From the NCBI RefSeq assembly GCF_039523735.1, contig NZ_BAAAFW010000091.1:1-64000 (forward strand): a DNA stretch of 64,000 nucleotides, read 5' to 3'. The position numbers and the translations under genes were made by a program. Below, piece after piece: positions 42,654-52,167 of the stretch. Position 1 is the first letter of the stretch. The number at the start of each line of letters is the position of its first letter. A model generated the notes under the pieces. The model made no database searches, was not told where the DNA came from, and saw nothing but the letters and a program-made list of their open reading frames with translations. The stretch is from Tatumella punctata (GTDB lineage Bacteria; Pseudomonadota; Gammaproteobacteria; Enterobacterales; Enterobacteriaceae).

Positions 42654-43940
42654 ATGACCACACCAATGATGCAGATCAGACTCAGCCAGCAAGCTGCAGA
42701 TGCCCGCTGGGGCGAAAAAGCCATTATTTCCAGCACTGACCAGGGGATGACTATCCACCTGAGTGCCGGGGATGAGCTGCAGGTTATTCAGCGTGCTGCC
42801 CATAAAATCGATGGTCAGGGAATACGTTCCGTCGCACTGGCGGGGGATGACTGGGATCTGGAACGTTGCTGGGCTTTCTGGCAAGGTTTTCGTTCACCAA
42901 AAGGTCATCGCCAGGTGCAGTGGCCACAACTGAATGACAGTGATAAAACCGAACTTCAGCAGCGGCTGAAAATTGTCGACTGGGTGCGGGATGTCATCAA
43001 CCTGCCGGCCGAAGAACTCGGGCCGGAAGATTTAGCCAGCGCCGCGATTGATCTGCTCAGTGAAACCGGCGGTGATGCGGTCACTTACCGTATCACTAAA
43101 GGTGAAGCCCTGCGTGATCAGGGGTATAACGGACTGCATATTGTCGGCAGGGGTTCGACCCGCTCACCGGTATTATTAACCCTGGACTTTAACCCTTCGG
43201 CAGATGATGCAACGCCGGTTGATATCTGTCTGGTCGGGAAAGGGATTACTTTTGATACCGGCGGCTACAGCCTGAAAGGCAGCACTTTTATGGATTCGAT
43301 GAAATCCGATATGGGCGGTGCTGCTACTCTGACTGGCGCGCTGGCGCTGGCAATCAGCCGCGGCCTGAATAAACGCGTGAAGCTGATCCTGTGCTGTGCT
43401 GATAATATGGTCAGTGGCGGGGCATTGCGCCTCGGGGATATTATCCGTTATCGCAACGGTAAATCAGTTGAAGTGATGAATACTGATGCTGAAGGGCGAC
43501 TGGTCTTAGCTGATGGCCTGATCGATGCCAGCCAGCAAAAACCCCGGCTGCTGATTGACGCCGCAACCCTGACCGGGGCCGCAAAAACAGCGCTGGGTAA
43601 TGATTACCATGCCTTGTTCAGTTTTGATGAATCGCTGGCCAGCCAACTGCTGGACAGTGCTGCTGCAGAAGGTGAGTTATTCTGGCGTTTACCGCTGGCA
43701 GAGTTCCATCGCCAGCATCTGCCGTCAAACTTTGCCGACCTGAACAATATTGCCAGTCCTTCCCATGCGGCAGGGGCCAGCAGCGCAGCCGCTTTCCTGT
43801 CTTATTTTGTGGAAGACTACCAGCAGGGCTGGTTGCATATTGACTGTTCGGCGACTTACCGGAAAGGTGCGGTCGATCAGTGGTCGGCCGGGGCGACCGG
43901 ACTGGGAGTCCGGACACTGGCTAACCTGTTACTTAAATAA
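42654..43940 (+). CDS. pepB: Peptidase B (leucyl aminopeptidase family M17)
   Basis: Cytosolic aminopeptidase using two metal ions, one of the enzymes that recycle peptides. The 428-residue product has GKGITFDTGGYSLK, the second metal motif NTDAEGRLVLADGL, and the C-terminal DCSATYRKG region. AAGGAGCG precedes the ATG. The order iscX-pepB-sseB equals E. coli. Confidence 0.95.
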   Translation: MTTPMMQIRLSQQAADARWGEKAIISSTDQGMTIHLSAGDELQVIQRAAHKIDGQGIRSVALAGDDWDLERCWAFWQGFRSPKGHRQVQWPQLNDSDKTELQQRLKIVDWVRDVINLPAEELGPEDLASAAIDLLSETGGDAVTYRITKGEALRDQGYNGLHIVGRGSTRSPVLLTLDFNPSADDATPVDICLVGKGITFDTGGYSLKGSTFMDSMKSDMGGAATLTGALALAISRGLNKRVKLILCCADNMVSGGALRLGDIIRYRNGKSVEVMNTDAEGRLVLADGLIDASQQKPRLLIDAATLTGAAKTALGNDYHALFSFDESLASQLLDSAAAEGELFWRLPLAEFHRQHLPSNFADLNNIASPSHAAGASSAAAFLSYFVEDYQQGWLHIDCSATYRKGAVDQWSAGATGLGVRTLANLLLK

Positions 43941-43962
43941 ACCTGATAGTTTTCTTCAGCAG

Positions 43963-43990
43963 GGCAGACTCCGGTCTGCCCTTATTTTCG
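43963..43990 (+). terminator. Hairpin after pepB
   Basis: GGGCAGAC pairs with GTCTGCCC across a TCCG loop, followed by TTATTTT, ahead of sseB. Confidence 0.7.
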
Positions 43991-44000
43991 GGCAGATAAA

Positions 44001-44774
44001 ATGCAGATATCTCTTGAAGAATTGTTAACTAAAGCGGCAACAGAACCGGCCCATCGTCCTGAATTTTTTCAGCGGCTGATGCAGTCTGATGTCTGGGTTA
44101 TCGGCAGTAACAATGCGGGAAGCACAGAACAGAGTACGATCTGTGATCTTGAACACTGGGAAAAAGAGGACGGACAGCCTGTGATACCGTTCTTCACCTC
44201 AGAAGCCGCCTTTACCGAAGCGGGCGGGGCGAAAAAAGCAGGTTTCAGCCTCAGTACCCGGGCACTGTTTGAAATGACCCGTGGCGAAATCCTGTTTCTG
44301 AATCCGGGGCGTGACAGCGGGAAAGAATTTACGGTAGCAGAAATAGATGCGCTGTTATCGGGGGCTGGTAACGCGTTAACTGAGCTCAGTGTCCGCGAAC
44401 AGGGGCAGACGTTATTACTGTCGGCCGTTGAGCAGCCTCCGCAACAGTTGACAGACTCGCTGAAAAAACTGTTCAGTACATATAAACCGGTTCGCAGGGC
44501 CTTTATTGCATGGTGTAAAGAAACACCGGAGCAACCCGGGAATTTATTGATCGGTATCGAAGCCAGCGACGATCTGGATGATATTATTCAGGCGGCCGGG
44601 CACGTGGCTATGGATACGCTTCCTGATGATGGGGTGATCGATTTCTGTGAAGTCCGGGAGTCATCTGAAGGTATCAGTCACTTCTTCAGCGCCCATATAA
44701 TACCGTTCTATCAGCGGCCCCATGGCAGTTTTCTGCGCGGACTGGCGTTAAACGGCGGGCAGCGCATTTTATAA
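44001..44774 (+). CDS. sseB: SseB family protein
   Basis: The 257-residue protein of the SseB family (E. coli serine-sensitivity enhancing protein B); biochemical role unknown. It keeps the N-terminal EELLTKAATEPAHRPEFFQRL, the DLEHWEKEDGQPVIPFFTS motif and the C-terminal HFFSAHIIPFYQRP region. The N-terminus is a little shorter than in E. coli. It is not the Salmonella secretion translocon protein of the same name. Convergent with sseA. Confidence 0.88.
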   Translation: MQISLEELLTKAATEPAHRPEFFQRLMQSDVWVIGSNNAGSTEQSTICDLEHWEKEDGQPVIPFFTSEAAFTEAGGAKKAGFSLSTRALFEMTRGEILFLNPGRDSGKEFTVAEIDALLSGAGNALTELSVREQGQTLLLSAVEQPPQQLTDSLKKLFSTYKPVRRAFIAWCKETPEQPGNLLIGIEASDDLDDIIQAAGHVAMDTLPDDGVIDFCEVRESSEGISHFFSAHIIPFYQRPHGSFLRGLALNGGQRIL

Positions 44775-44808
44775 ATCCGGGGACGGGTGCCCCGGAAAAT
44801 ACAGGTTA

Positions 44809-45654
44809 TTACAATTGCACCCCGGGCAGGTCGTCTCTGCTGCCCCATTCTCCCCAGGCGCCGTCGTAGAGGCTGACCTGTTGCTGACCAAGACGGGTTA
44901 AGGCAGCAATCAGTACCACGGCGGTAACACCTGAACCACAGCTGGCGATCACCGGTCGGCGGATATCCACACCCGCGGCTTCGAACACCTTGCGCAGTTG
45001 TTCGTCATTGAGTAACTGTCCGTTCTGTACCAGGCTATTCCAGGGAATATTCAGGCTGCCCGGGATATGGCCTCGTTTCAGACCCGGCCGGGGCTCATCC
45101 ACCTCGCCGTTAAAACGAGGGGCGGCTCGTGCATCAATGATTTGAGCACTGCCTTCGTGGCTGGCCAGTAATACATCATTCAGCCGGCTGATTTGCCCCT
45201 GCTGTGGCCTGGCATCAAAAACACCTTCGGCCAGTTGAGGGATCCCGGTCTCTGTCGGTAGCCCGGCCTCTTTCCATGCCTGCAATCCGCCGGCGAGGAT
45301 CGAGACCTGAGAGACCCCAAAGTGGCGCAGCATCCACCATGCACGCGGCGCTGAAAACAGGCTGCCATCGTCATATACCACCAGGTGTTTATCACTGTCC
45401 ACCCCCAGTTCACGCATAGCAACCGCAAAGGCCTCCGGCCGTGGCATCATATGCGGGAAGGGGCTATTGTGGTCGGACAATGCTTCAATATTAAAGAAGG
45501 GTGCTCCGGGGATATGTCCGGCCTGGTATTCACGGTCAATATCTCGCGTCAGTTCCTGGCCCGGTGGCAGCATTCTGGCATCCAGTATTTGCAGATGCTG
45601 ATCATGCTGATGCTCAGCCAGCCATGCGGTAGTTACAAAAATTGCCGGATTCAT
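44809..45654 (-). CDS. sseA: 3-mercaptopyruvate sulfurtransferase
   Basis: Transfers sulfur from 3-mercaptopyruvate to cyanide or thiol acceptors. The 281-residue product has two rhodanese domains (about 1-140 and 150-280). The catalytic Cys lies in the C-terminal loop CGSGVTA, the mercaptopyruvate-type signature rather than the thiosulfate-type CRKGVTA. CAGGAGAGGC precedes the ATG at 45654. Convergent with sseB. Confidence 0.94.
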   Translation of the reverse strand: MNPAIFVTTAWLAEHQHDQHLQILDARMLPPGQELTRDIDREYQAGHIPGAPFFNIEALSDHNSPFPHMMPRPEAFAVAMRELGVDSDKHLVVYDDGSLFSAPRAWWMLRHFGVSQVSILAGGLQAWKEAGLPTETGIPQLAEGVFDARPQQGQISRLNDVLLASHEGSAQIIDARAAPRFNGEVDEPRPGLKRGHIPGSLNIPWNSLVQNGQLLNDEQLRKVFEAAGVDIRRPVIASCGSGVTAVVLIAALTRLGQQQVSLYDGAWGEWGSRDDLPGVQL

Positions 45655-45986
45655 AGCCTCTCCTGTGGAATTAGGGTGTTCTGAGTGTCGGTGATTTTAT
45701 CTGTCAGCTCAAGTTCCGGCGCAGGAAAAAGACAACAACTGTCATACTTTTACGCGGGCAGGGATTTATCCGGCCGGTGAAAGACAGGTATTTTGTTCAT
45801 CTATCCACCAATCTGCTGATCAGGCGATGATTTTTTAAAAAAAAACACGATTTACCGTAGGCAATAGCGGCATAGCCCCCTATAATTTGCGCCGTTTCTT
45901 CGCCGGAACGGTTATTTCGTATTCTGTTTTCAGGCCGCAATAATTATTCTGTGCGACATACTGTGAAAGTTCAGACTGAGGTCAAA
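45655..45986. other. 332-bp interval between sseA and ndk
   Basis: The interval carries a consensus TATAAT at 45880-45885, about 100 bp before ndk, which is a plausible ndk -10, with no good -35. No gene is visible. In E. coli this junction holds yfhM and pbpC. Confidence 0.6.
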
Positions 45987-46418
45987 ATGACAATCGAACG
46001 TACGTTTTCTATTATCAAGCCAAACGCTGTCGCTAAAAACGTGATTGGTGCTATCTATAACCGTTTTGAAAGCGCTGGCTTCAAAATTGTTGCTGCAAAA
46101 ATGCTGCACCTGACCAAAGAGCAGGCTGAAGGTTTTTACGCAGAACACAAAGGCCGTCCTTTCTTTGACGGTCTGGTAGAATTCATGACCTCTGGTCCGG
46201 TTGTTGTCTCTGTACTGGAAGGTGAAGACGCAGTACAGCGTCACCGTGACCTGATGGGTGCAACTAACCCGGATAACGCTCTGGCGGGTACTTTACGCGC
46301 AGATTACGCTGACAGCTTCACCGAGAACGCAACTCACGGTTCTGATTCTCAGGAATCTGCAGCACGTGAAATTGCTTACTTCTTCGCTGAAGGTGAAGTT
46401 TGCCCGCGTACCCGTTAA
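45987..46418 (+). CDS. ndk: Nucleoside diphosphate kinase
   Basis: Balances nucleoside triphosphate pools by phosphate transfer through a histidine. The 143-residue product equals E. coli length. It has the active-site His in TENATHGSDSQESAAREI and N-terminal MTIERTFSIIKPNAV. I chose ATG 45987, behind GAGGT, over an in-frame start at 45951. A strong hairpin follows. Confidence 0.97.
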   Translation: MTIERTFSIIKPNAVAKNVIGAIYNRFESAGFKIVAAKMLHLTKEQAEGFYAEHKGRPFFDGLVEFMTSGPVVVSVLEGEDAVQRHRDLMGATNPDNALAGTLRADYADSFTENATHGSDSQESAAREIAYFFAEGEVCPRTR

Positions 46419-46517
46419 TCTGTCCCTGCGGGAAATGACTGTAAACACACAGTGACAAAATAGTCAGTGAACGGGGCAACCCTGAATGGCATCCCGCAAC
46501 AGATAATGTACAATAAG

Positions 46518-46556
46518 CACCCCTGCAGAATATTTCTGCAGGGGTGTTTCTTTATT
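46518..46556 (+). terminator. Terminator between ndk and rlmN
   Basis: The 13-bp perfect stem CACCCCTGCAGAA (46518-46530) pairs with 46534-46546 around TAT, followed by TTTCTTTATT. Confidence 0.85.
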
Positions 46557-46611
46557 AAACTGTCTATCCATAACCGAGCCATAACGTGTAACAACGAGGC
46601 CAGAGATTATT

Positions 46612-47778
46612 ATGTCCGAACCTGCAGCAACTCCTGTATCCGTAACCCCTGTCACTGCGACACCCAAAGCTAAAATCAACCTGCTGGATTTAAACCGCCA
46701 GCAAATGCGTGAATTCTTTCTTGAACTCGGGGAAAAGCCATTTCGTGCCGATCAGGTAATGAAATGGATTTATCACTATTGCAGTGATGACTTTGAGCAG
46801 ATGACAGATATCAACAAAGTCCTGAGGCAGAAACTGAGCCAGGTCGCCGAAATTCGTGCGCCGGAAGTGGCTGAAGAAATGCGCTCGTCTGATGGCACCA
46901 TTAAGTGGGCAATCCGCGTCGGTGACCAGCTGGTAGAAACGGTTTATATTCCTGAAAATGACCGCGCGACACTTTGTGTTTCCTCACAGGTCGGATGTGC
47001 ACTGGAATGTAAATTCTGTTCTACCGCACAACAGGGTTTTAACCGTAACCTGCGCGTGTCGGAAATTATTGGTCAGGTGTGGCGGGCAGCGAAAATTATT
47101 GGTGCGGCCAAAGTAACCGGCCAGCGTCCGATTACCAATGTGGTAATGATGGGCATGGGTGAGCCGTTACTGAACCTGAATAATGTTGTCCCGGCGATGG
47201 AAATCATGCTGGACGACTTTGGTTTCGGATTATCTAAACGTCGCGTAACCCTGTCGACATCGGGGGTGGTTCCGGCACTGGATAAGCTGGGTGATATGAT
47301 TGATGTGGCACTGGCTATTTCCCTGCATGCGCCGAATGATGCATTGCGTGATGAAATTGTGCCAATTAACAAAAAATATAATATCGAGACTTTCCTGCAG
47401 TCGGTCAAACGCTATATGGAAAAGTCTAACGCCAATCAGGGCCGTGTAACTATTGAGTATGTCTTGCTGGATCATGTTAATGACAGCACCGATCACGCTC
47501 ATCAACTGGCAGAAGTGCTGAAAAACACCCCTTGTAAGATCAACCTGATCCCATGGAACCCCTTCCCGGGTGCGCCTTATGGCCGCAGCTCTAATAGCCG
47601 TGTTGACCGTTTTTCGAAAGTACTGATGGATTATGGTTTCACCACTATTGTGCGTAAAACCCGCGGTGACGATATTGATGCTGCCTGTGGGCAGTTAGCC
47701 GGGGATGTTATTGACCGTACAAAGCGGACTTTACGCAAAAAAGCAGCCGGTGAAGAAATCTCTGTGAAGGCAGTCTAA
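46612..47778 (+). CDS. rlmN: Dual-specificity 23S rRNA/tRNA adenine-C2 methyltransferase RlmN
   Basis: Radical SAM enzyme that methylates C2 of A2503 in 23S rRNA and A37 in some tRNAs. The 388-residue product has the cluster motif CALECKFC (near 122-129), the GMGEPLLN motif, and a C-terminal catalytic Cys in DIDAACGQL. The N-terminal accessory domain is intact; the extreme N-terminus is Ala/Thr/Pro-rich. Confidence 0.96.
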   Translation: MSEPAATPVSVTPVTATPKAKINLLDLNRQQMREFFLELGEKPFRADQVMKWIYHYCSDDFEQMTDINKVLRQKLSQVAEIRAPEVAEEMRSSDGTIKWAIRVGDQLVETVYIPENDRATLCVSSQVGCALECKFCSTAQQGFNRNLRVSEIIGQVWRAAKIIGAAKVTGQRPITNVVMMGMGEPLLNLNNVVPAMEIMLDDFGFGLSKRRVTLSTSGVVPALDKLGDMIDVALAISLHAPNDALRDEIVPINKKYNIETFLQSVKRYMEKSNANQGRVTIEYVLLDHVNDSTDHAHQLAEVLKNTPCKINLIPWNPFPGAPYGRSSNSRVDRFSKVLMDYGFTTIVRKTRGDDIDAACGQLAGDVIDRTKRTLRKKAAGEEISVKAV

Positions 47779-47859
47779 GCTTATACGGTTCTTAGTTTAA
47801 TTGATCCTCTGTCATCTGTATGGCTTATAGCTTCGTCAGGATGAGCATGGAGACAGAGG

Positions 47860-48594
47860 ATGTTAACAAAATCATGGATGACCACTGCATTGCTGGCAGT
47901 TTCGGCAGTTGTTAGCGGTTGCAGCCGTCCGCCGTCAGTTTCACCGGTGCGGTTACAGTTAGGCCTGCAATATCTGGTGGCAGGGGAGTATTCTGCCGCC
48001 GAACGGAACCTGCAACGAGCCAGACTGGCAGCGGCAGAAGATTACCGGCCTGTGCTGGGACTGGCCCGGCTTTATCAGGCTCAGGGCGATAATGACGAGG
48101 CGGCTGTCTGGTACACCCGGGCAGAGGAAATTGCACCGGAAAATGGCTATGTGCTTAATAATTACGGTGCGTTTCTGTGTTCTTTAAGGCAGTATGATAA
48201 AGCACAGTCCCGTTTCTTAGCGGCAATGCAGGCTGATGAAACCGGCAGCCGGATTCAGGCACTACTGTTTTCAGGAAGGTGTTTTCTGGATGCGGGGGAT
48301 ACCCGCCAGGCGGCTGATAGTTTGTCGCAGGCGGTTGTTGCTGAAAATTCTGCAGCCGGTAAATTGCTTGAAGAAGCCGGCCGACGGCTGGAACAACAGA
48401 AATTTGCGGATACACGGTTGTTGTTAGAGATTTATCACCAGCAACGCTCTGCCAGTGCAGAGAGTTTATGGTTAAAGATTCTTTACGCCGCGCGACAAAA
48501 TGCCACCAGTGACGTGAAGCGTTACGGTGACCAGTTAGCGCGGGTTTATCCACTTTCGATACAGTACCAGCGTTATTTAGCTAATGAATACTGA
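47860..48594 (+). CDS. pilW: PilW-like TPR lipoprotein
   Basis: Lipoprotein with tetratricopeptide repeats, of the family needed for type IV pilus stability (PilF/PilW). The 244-residue product has a signal peptide with lipobox VVSGC (Cys21) and two to three TPR units between about 30 and 160 (GLARLYQAQGDNDEAAVWYTRAEEIAPENGYVLNNYGAFLCSLRQYDKAQ). It overlaps rodZ by 11 bp. No other pilus gene is in the window; the rlmN-pilW-rodZ order is common in non-Escherichia enterobacteria. Role here is inferred. Confidence 0.8.
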   Translation: MLTKSWMTTALLAVSAVVSGCSRPPSVSPVRLQLGLQYLVAGEYSAAERNLQRARLAAAEDYRPVLGLARLYQAQGDNDEAAVWYTRAEEIAPENGYVLNNYGAFLCSLRQYDKAQSRFLAAMQADETGSRIQALLFSGRCFLDAGDTRQAADSLSQAVVAENSAAGKLLEEAGRRLEQQKFADTRLLLEIYHQQRSASAESLWLKILYAARQNATSDVKRYGDQLARVYPLSIQYQRYLANEY

Positions 48595-49588
48595 AGCCAC
48601 CCAAGAAAAATCTGCAGTCCCGTCCACAGGTGAACGTCTGCGTTTAGCCCGTGAATCCAAAGGGCTGACGCAACAAAATGTTGCGGAACGTCTTTGCCTG
48701 AAAGTGTCCACGGTACGTGATATCGAGGAGGACAAATCACCGACTGATTTAGCCGCGACTTTCTTACGCGGTTATATACGCTCTTATGCCCGGCTGGTGA
48801 ATGTCCCTGAAGATGATATTTTGCCGATGCTCTCTAAACAGGCACCGGTGCGTTCGGCAAAAATTACCCCTATGCACAATATCTCCCTTGGCAGCAGCAG
48901 CCGGCGCAAGAAACGCGATGGCATGCTGACAACATTTACCGTGCTGGTTATCCTTGTCGTGGTGGGCCTTACTGTTGCCTGGTGGTGGCAGAACCACAAA
49001 GCCTCTCAGGCGGATATGGCGGCGATGACGGATTCCGCGTCAGAAGTATCATCCGGCGGCGGTAATGAACAATCTATCCCTCTGTCGGCCGACGACAGTT
49101 CAGCGACAGGCTCAACCCCGGTGCCTCTGGATACAGAGAACACGGCACCTGCTGCGCCTGAAAATACCCCGGCACCTGCTGCTGAGACACCGGCAGCACC
49201 ACAGACGCCAGCTCAGCCGGTCGCGGTTTCTCCGTCACAGACCTCTTTACCGGCCAGTCCGCCGGCCGTTGCTCAGGCTCCTCAGGCGCCGGATACTACC
49301 GCTTCGGCCCCTGCGACAGCAGCTGCAGATACCACAGCCGCAAGTTCAGATGCGCTGGTAATGAACTTTAACGGAGACTGCTGGCTGGAAGTGACTGATG
49401 CAACCGGCCGTAAACTGTTCAGTGGTTTACAACGTAAGGGAAGCAGCCTGAACCTGAAAGGCAAAACGCCGTATCGCTTAAAAATTGGCGCACCCTCAGC
49501 TGTTTCTGTACAGTTCCGTGGTCAGCCTGTTGATTTAAATCGTTTTATTCGTAATAACCAGGTCGCCCGCCTGACAGTTGGTGCATAA
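48584..49588 (+). CDS. rodZ: Cytoskeleton protein RodZ
   Basis: Membrane protein that links MreB filaments to the cell-wall elongation machinery and keeps rod shape. The 334-residue product has a cytoplasmic helix-turn-helix (about 15-80, GERLRLARESKGLTQQNVAERL), a basic stretch, one membrane segment (about 113-135), a long Pro/Ala/Thr-rich periplasmic linker (about 165-245), and a C-terminal DUF4115 beta domain (about 255-330, DCWLEVTDATGRKLFSGL). It overlaps pilW and lies 36 bp before ispG. Confidence 0.94.
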   Translation: MNTEATQEKSAVPSTGERLRLARESKGLTQQNVAERLCLKVSTVRDIEEDKSPTDLAATFLRGYIRSYARLVNVPEDDILPMLSKQAPVRSAKITPMHNISLGSSSRRKKRDGMLTTFTVLVILVVVGLTVAWWWQNHKASQADMAAMTDSASEVSSGGGNEQSIPLSADDSSATGSTPVPLDTENTAPAAPENTPAPAAETPAAPQTPAQPVAVSPSQTSLPASPPAVAQAPQAPDTTASAPATAAADTTAASSDALVMNFNGDCWLEVTDATGRKLFSGLQRKGSSLNLKGKTPYRLKIGAPSAVSVQFRGQPVDLNRFIRNNQVARLTVGA

Positions 49589-49624
49589 TAGCGCGCCATT
49601 GCAGAGGACTTGTGGAGAAAAAAT

Positions 49625-50746
49625 ATGCATAACCAGGCTCCAATAAACCGTCGTAAATCCACGCGGATTTATGTTGGTAAGGTGCCAGTCGGCGACGGAG
49701 CGCCTATTGCCGTCCAGTCGATGACCAATACCCGTACGACTGATGTCGAAGCCACCGTTACTCAGATTAAAGCTCTGGAGCGGGTAGGTGCTGATATTGT
49801 TCGTGTGTCTGTGCCAACCATGGATGCTGCTGAAGCTTTCCGTCTGATTAAACAACGTGTCAGTGTGCCGCTGGTGGCAGATATTCACTTTGACTACCGT
49901 ATTGCCCTGAAAGTGGCCGAGTATGGTGTTGACTGTTTACGTATCAACCCGGGGAATATCGGCAATAATGAACGTATCCGTCAGGTGGTTGACTGTGCCC
50001 GTGACCATAATATTCCGATTCGTATCGGGGTAAATGCCGGCTCACTGGAAAAAGATCTGCAGGAAAAATATGGCGAGCCGACGCCTCAGGCATTGCTGGA
50101 ATCGGCTATGCGCCATGTTGATCATCTGGACCGGCTTAATTTCGATCAGTTTAAAGTCAGTGTGAAAGCCTCGGATGTGTTTCTCGCTGTCGAGTCTTAT
50201 CGTCTGCTGGCAAAACAGATTGATCAGCCTCTGCACCTCGGGATCACTGAGGCCGGTGGCGCACGTGCCGGGTCGGTTAAATCTGCGATTGGTCTGGGGT
50301 TACTGTTATCTGAAGGTATTGGTGACACACTGCGTATTTCCCTGGCTGCCGATCCGGTCGAAGAGATTAAAGTCGGCTTTGATATCCTGAAATCATTACG
50401 TATCCGTGCCCGCGGGATCAACTTCATTGCCTGCCCGACCTGTTCACGTCAGGAATTTGATGTGATCGGTACCGTGAATGCACTGGAACAACGCCTTGAA
50501 GATATTATCACCCCGATGGATGTTTCTATCATTGGCTGCGTGGTTAACGGACCGGGTGAAGCCACTGTATCGACACTTGGCGTTACCGGCGGCAGCAAAA
50601 AAAGCGGGTTTTATGAAGACGGTGTCCGGCAACGTGACCGGCTGGATAACAGCGATATGATTGAACAACTTGAAGCGCGTATCCGGGCTAAAGCTTCAAT
50701 GCTTGACGAAAATCACCGGATTACTGTCCGCCAGGTTGAGAAATAA
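49625..50746 (+). CDS. ispG: 4-hydroxy-3-methylbut-2-en-1-yl diphosphate synthase IspG
   Basis: [4Fe-4S] enzyme of the MEP isoprenoid pathway, converting MEcPP to HMBPP. The 373-residue product has an N-terminal barrel (about 1-260) and a C-terminal cluster domain with CPTCSRQEFD and GCVVNGPGE. I chose ATG 49625 (MHNQAPINRRKS) over a start five codons earlier. Located between rodZ and hisS as in E. coli. Confidence 0.97.
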   Translation: MHNQAPINRRKSTRIYVGKVPVGDGAPIAVQSMTNTRTTDVEATVTQIKALERVGADIVRVSVPTMDAAEAFRLIKQRVSVPLVADIHFDYRIALKVAEYGVDCLRINPGNIGNNERIRQVVDCARDHNIPIRIGVNAGSLEKDLQEKYGEPTPQALLESAMRHVDHLDRLNFDQFKVSVKASDVFLAVESYRLLAKQIDQPLHLGITEAGGARAGSVKSAIGLGLLLSEGIGDTLRISLAADPVEEIKVGFDILKSLRIRARGINFIACPTCSRQEFDVIGTVNALEQRLEDIITPMDVSIIGCVVNGPGEATVSTLGVTGGSKKSGFYEDGVRQRDRLDNSDMIEQLEARIRAKASMLDENHRITVRQVEK

Positions 50747-50853
50747 AGGTGATGCATTCCTCAGGGAATGTATCGTTTGATGATTGCTCCTGTGCGGTAT
50801 CAGCCCGATAAGGTATGATGCCGGACAGGTTTTTTGTTTTAAGAGATTTTGAC

Positions 50854-52128
50854 GTGGCGAAGAATATCCAGGCTATCCGCGGAATGAATGATTATCTGCC
50901 AGCAGATACCGCACTTTGGCAACGAATTGAACAGGTCCTTAAGCAGGTACTGGCGGGTTATGGTTTCAGCGAAATCCGTCTGCCGATTGTTGAACAAACA
51001 CCTCTGTTCAAACGTGCGATCGGTGAAGTTACCGATGTCGTTGAGAAAGAGATGTATACCTTTGATGACCGTAATGGCGATAGTCTGACGCTGCGTCCTG
51101 AGGGCACTGCCGGTTGTGTACGTGCGGGTATTGAGCATGGTCTGTTATATAACCAGGAACAGCGGTTATGGTACATCGGGCCGATGTTCCGTTATGAGCG
51201 TCCGCAGAAAGGGCGCTACCGTCAGTTTCATCAGATTGGTGCGGAAGTTTTCGGCCTGAAGGGTCCGGACATTGATGCTGAGCTGATTATGATGACAGCC
51301 CGCTGGTGGAAAGCTCTGGGTATCGCTGAACATGTCCGTCTGGAACTGAACTCTATTGGCTCGCTGGAAGCCCGTGCAAACTACCGTGATGCACTGGTCG
51401 CTTTTCTTGAGCAGCATAAAGAGGCTCTGGATGATGACTGTAAACGCCGTATGTACAGCAATCCGCTGCGGGTGCTGGACAGTAAAAACCAGGATATTCA
51501 GCAACTGCTGAACGATGCACCTCAGTTAGGTGACTACCTGGACCCGGAATCACGTGAACACTTTGATGGTCTGTGTGCCTTACTGGATGATGCCGGTATC
51601 AGTTACACGGTCAATCAGCGTCTGGTCCGCGGGCTGGACTACTATAACCGCACTGTATTTGAATGGGTGACCAACAGCCTGGGTTCACAAGGGACGGTAT
51701 GTGCCGGTGGACGTTATGATGGTCTGGTAGAACAACTGGGTGGCAGAGCAACGCCGGCCGTTGGTTTTGCGATGGGACTGGAACGTCTGGTACTTTTAGT
51801 TCAGGCAGTTAACCCGGATTTTGAACCGACCCGTAAAGTCGATGTCTATGTTATCGCTTCAGGTGCCGGTGTGCAGTCAGCAGCGATGCAGCTGGCCGAA
51901 GATCTGCGTGATGCCAGCGCGGAAATGAAAGTTATGACCAATTTTGGTGGCGGTAACTTCAAAAAACAATTTGCCCGTGCCGATAAGTGGGGAGCCCGGG
52001 TGGCCCTGGTGCTGGGTGAAGAGGAAGTGAAAAACAACCAGGTTGTGATCAAAGACCTGAGCTCCGGCGACCAGCAAACCGTTAACCGGGATGACGTATC
52101 TGGCGTATTACTGAACGTATTACAGTAA
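50854..52128 (+). CDS. hisS: Histidyl-tRNA synthetase
   Basis: Class II synthetase that charges tRNA-His. The 424-residue product equals E. coli length. Motif 1 is near 45-75 (IEQTPLFKRAIGE-like), motif 2 includes PMFRYERPQKGRYRQFHQ, the histidine-specific loop is LVRGLDYYNRTVFEW, and motif 3 includes AVGFAMGLERL. The start is a GTG at 50854 (VAKNIQAIRGMNDYLP), preceded by AAGAGA; a longer frame from 50815 has no family support. Confidence 0.96.
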   Translation: MAKNIQAIRGMNDYLPADTALWQRIEQVLKQVLAGYGFSEIRLPIVEQTPLFKRAIGEVTDVVEKEMYTFDDRNGDSLTLRPEGTAGCVRAGIEHGLLYNQEQRLWYIGPMFRYERPQKGRYRQFHQIGAEVFGLKGPDIDAELIMMTARWWKALGIAEHVRLELNSIGSLEARANYRDALVAFLEQHKEALDDDCKRRMYSNPLRVLDSKNQDIQQLLNDAPQLGDYLDPESREHFDGLCALLDDAGISYTVNQRLVRGLDYYNRTVFEWVTNSLGSQGTVCAGGRYDGLVEQLGGRATPAVGFAMGLERLVLLVQAVNPDFEPTRKVDVYVIASGAGVQSAAMQLAEDLRDASAEMKVMTNFGGGNFKKQFARADKWGARVALVLGEEEVKNNQVVIKDLSSGDQQTVNRDDVSGVLLNVLQ

Positions 52129-52167
52129 CCGGCAGATATTATTAAGCTTTGACAGGAGTAGGATGGC

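Noticed and set aside
48584..49588. Low-complexity Pro/Ala/Thr stretch in rodZ as a tandem repeat or CRISPR-like array
   Set aside because: It is a normal variable periplasmic linker of RodZ without regular DNA repeat units.
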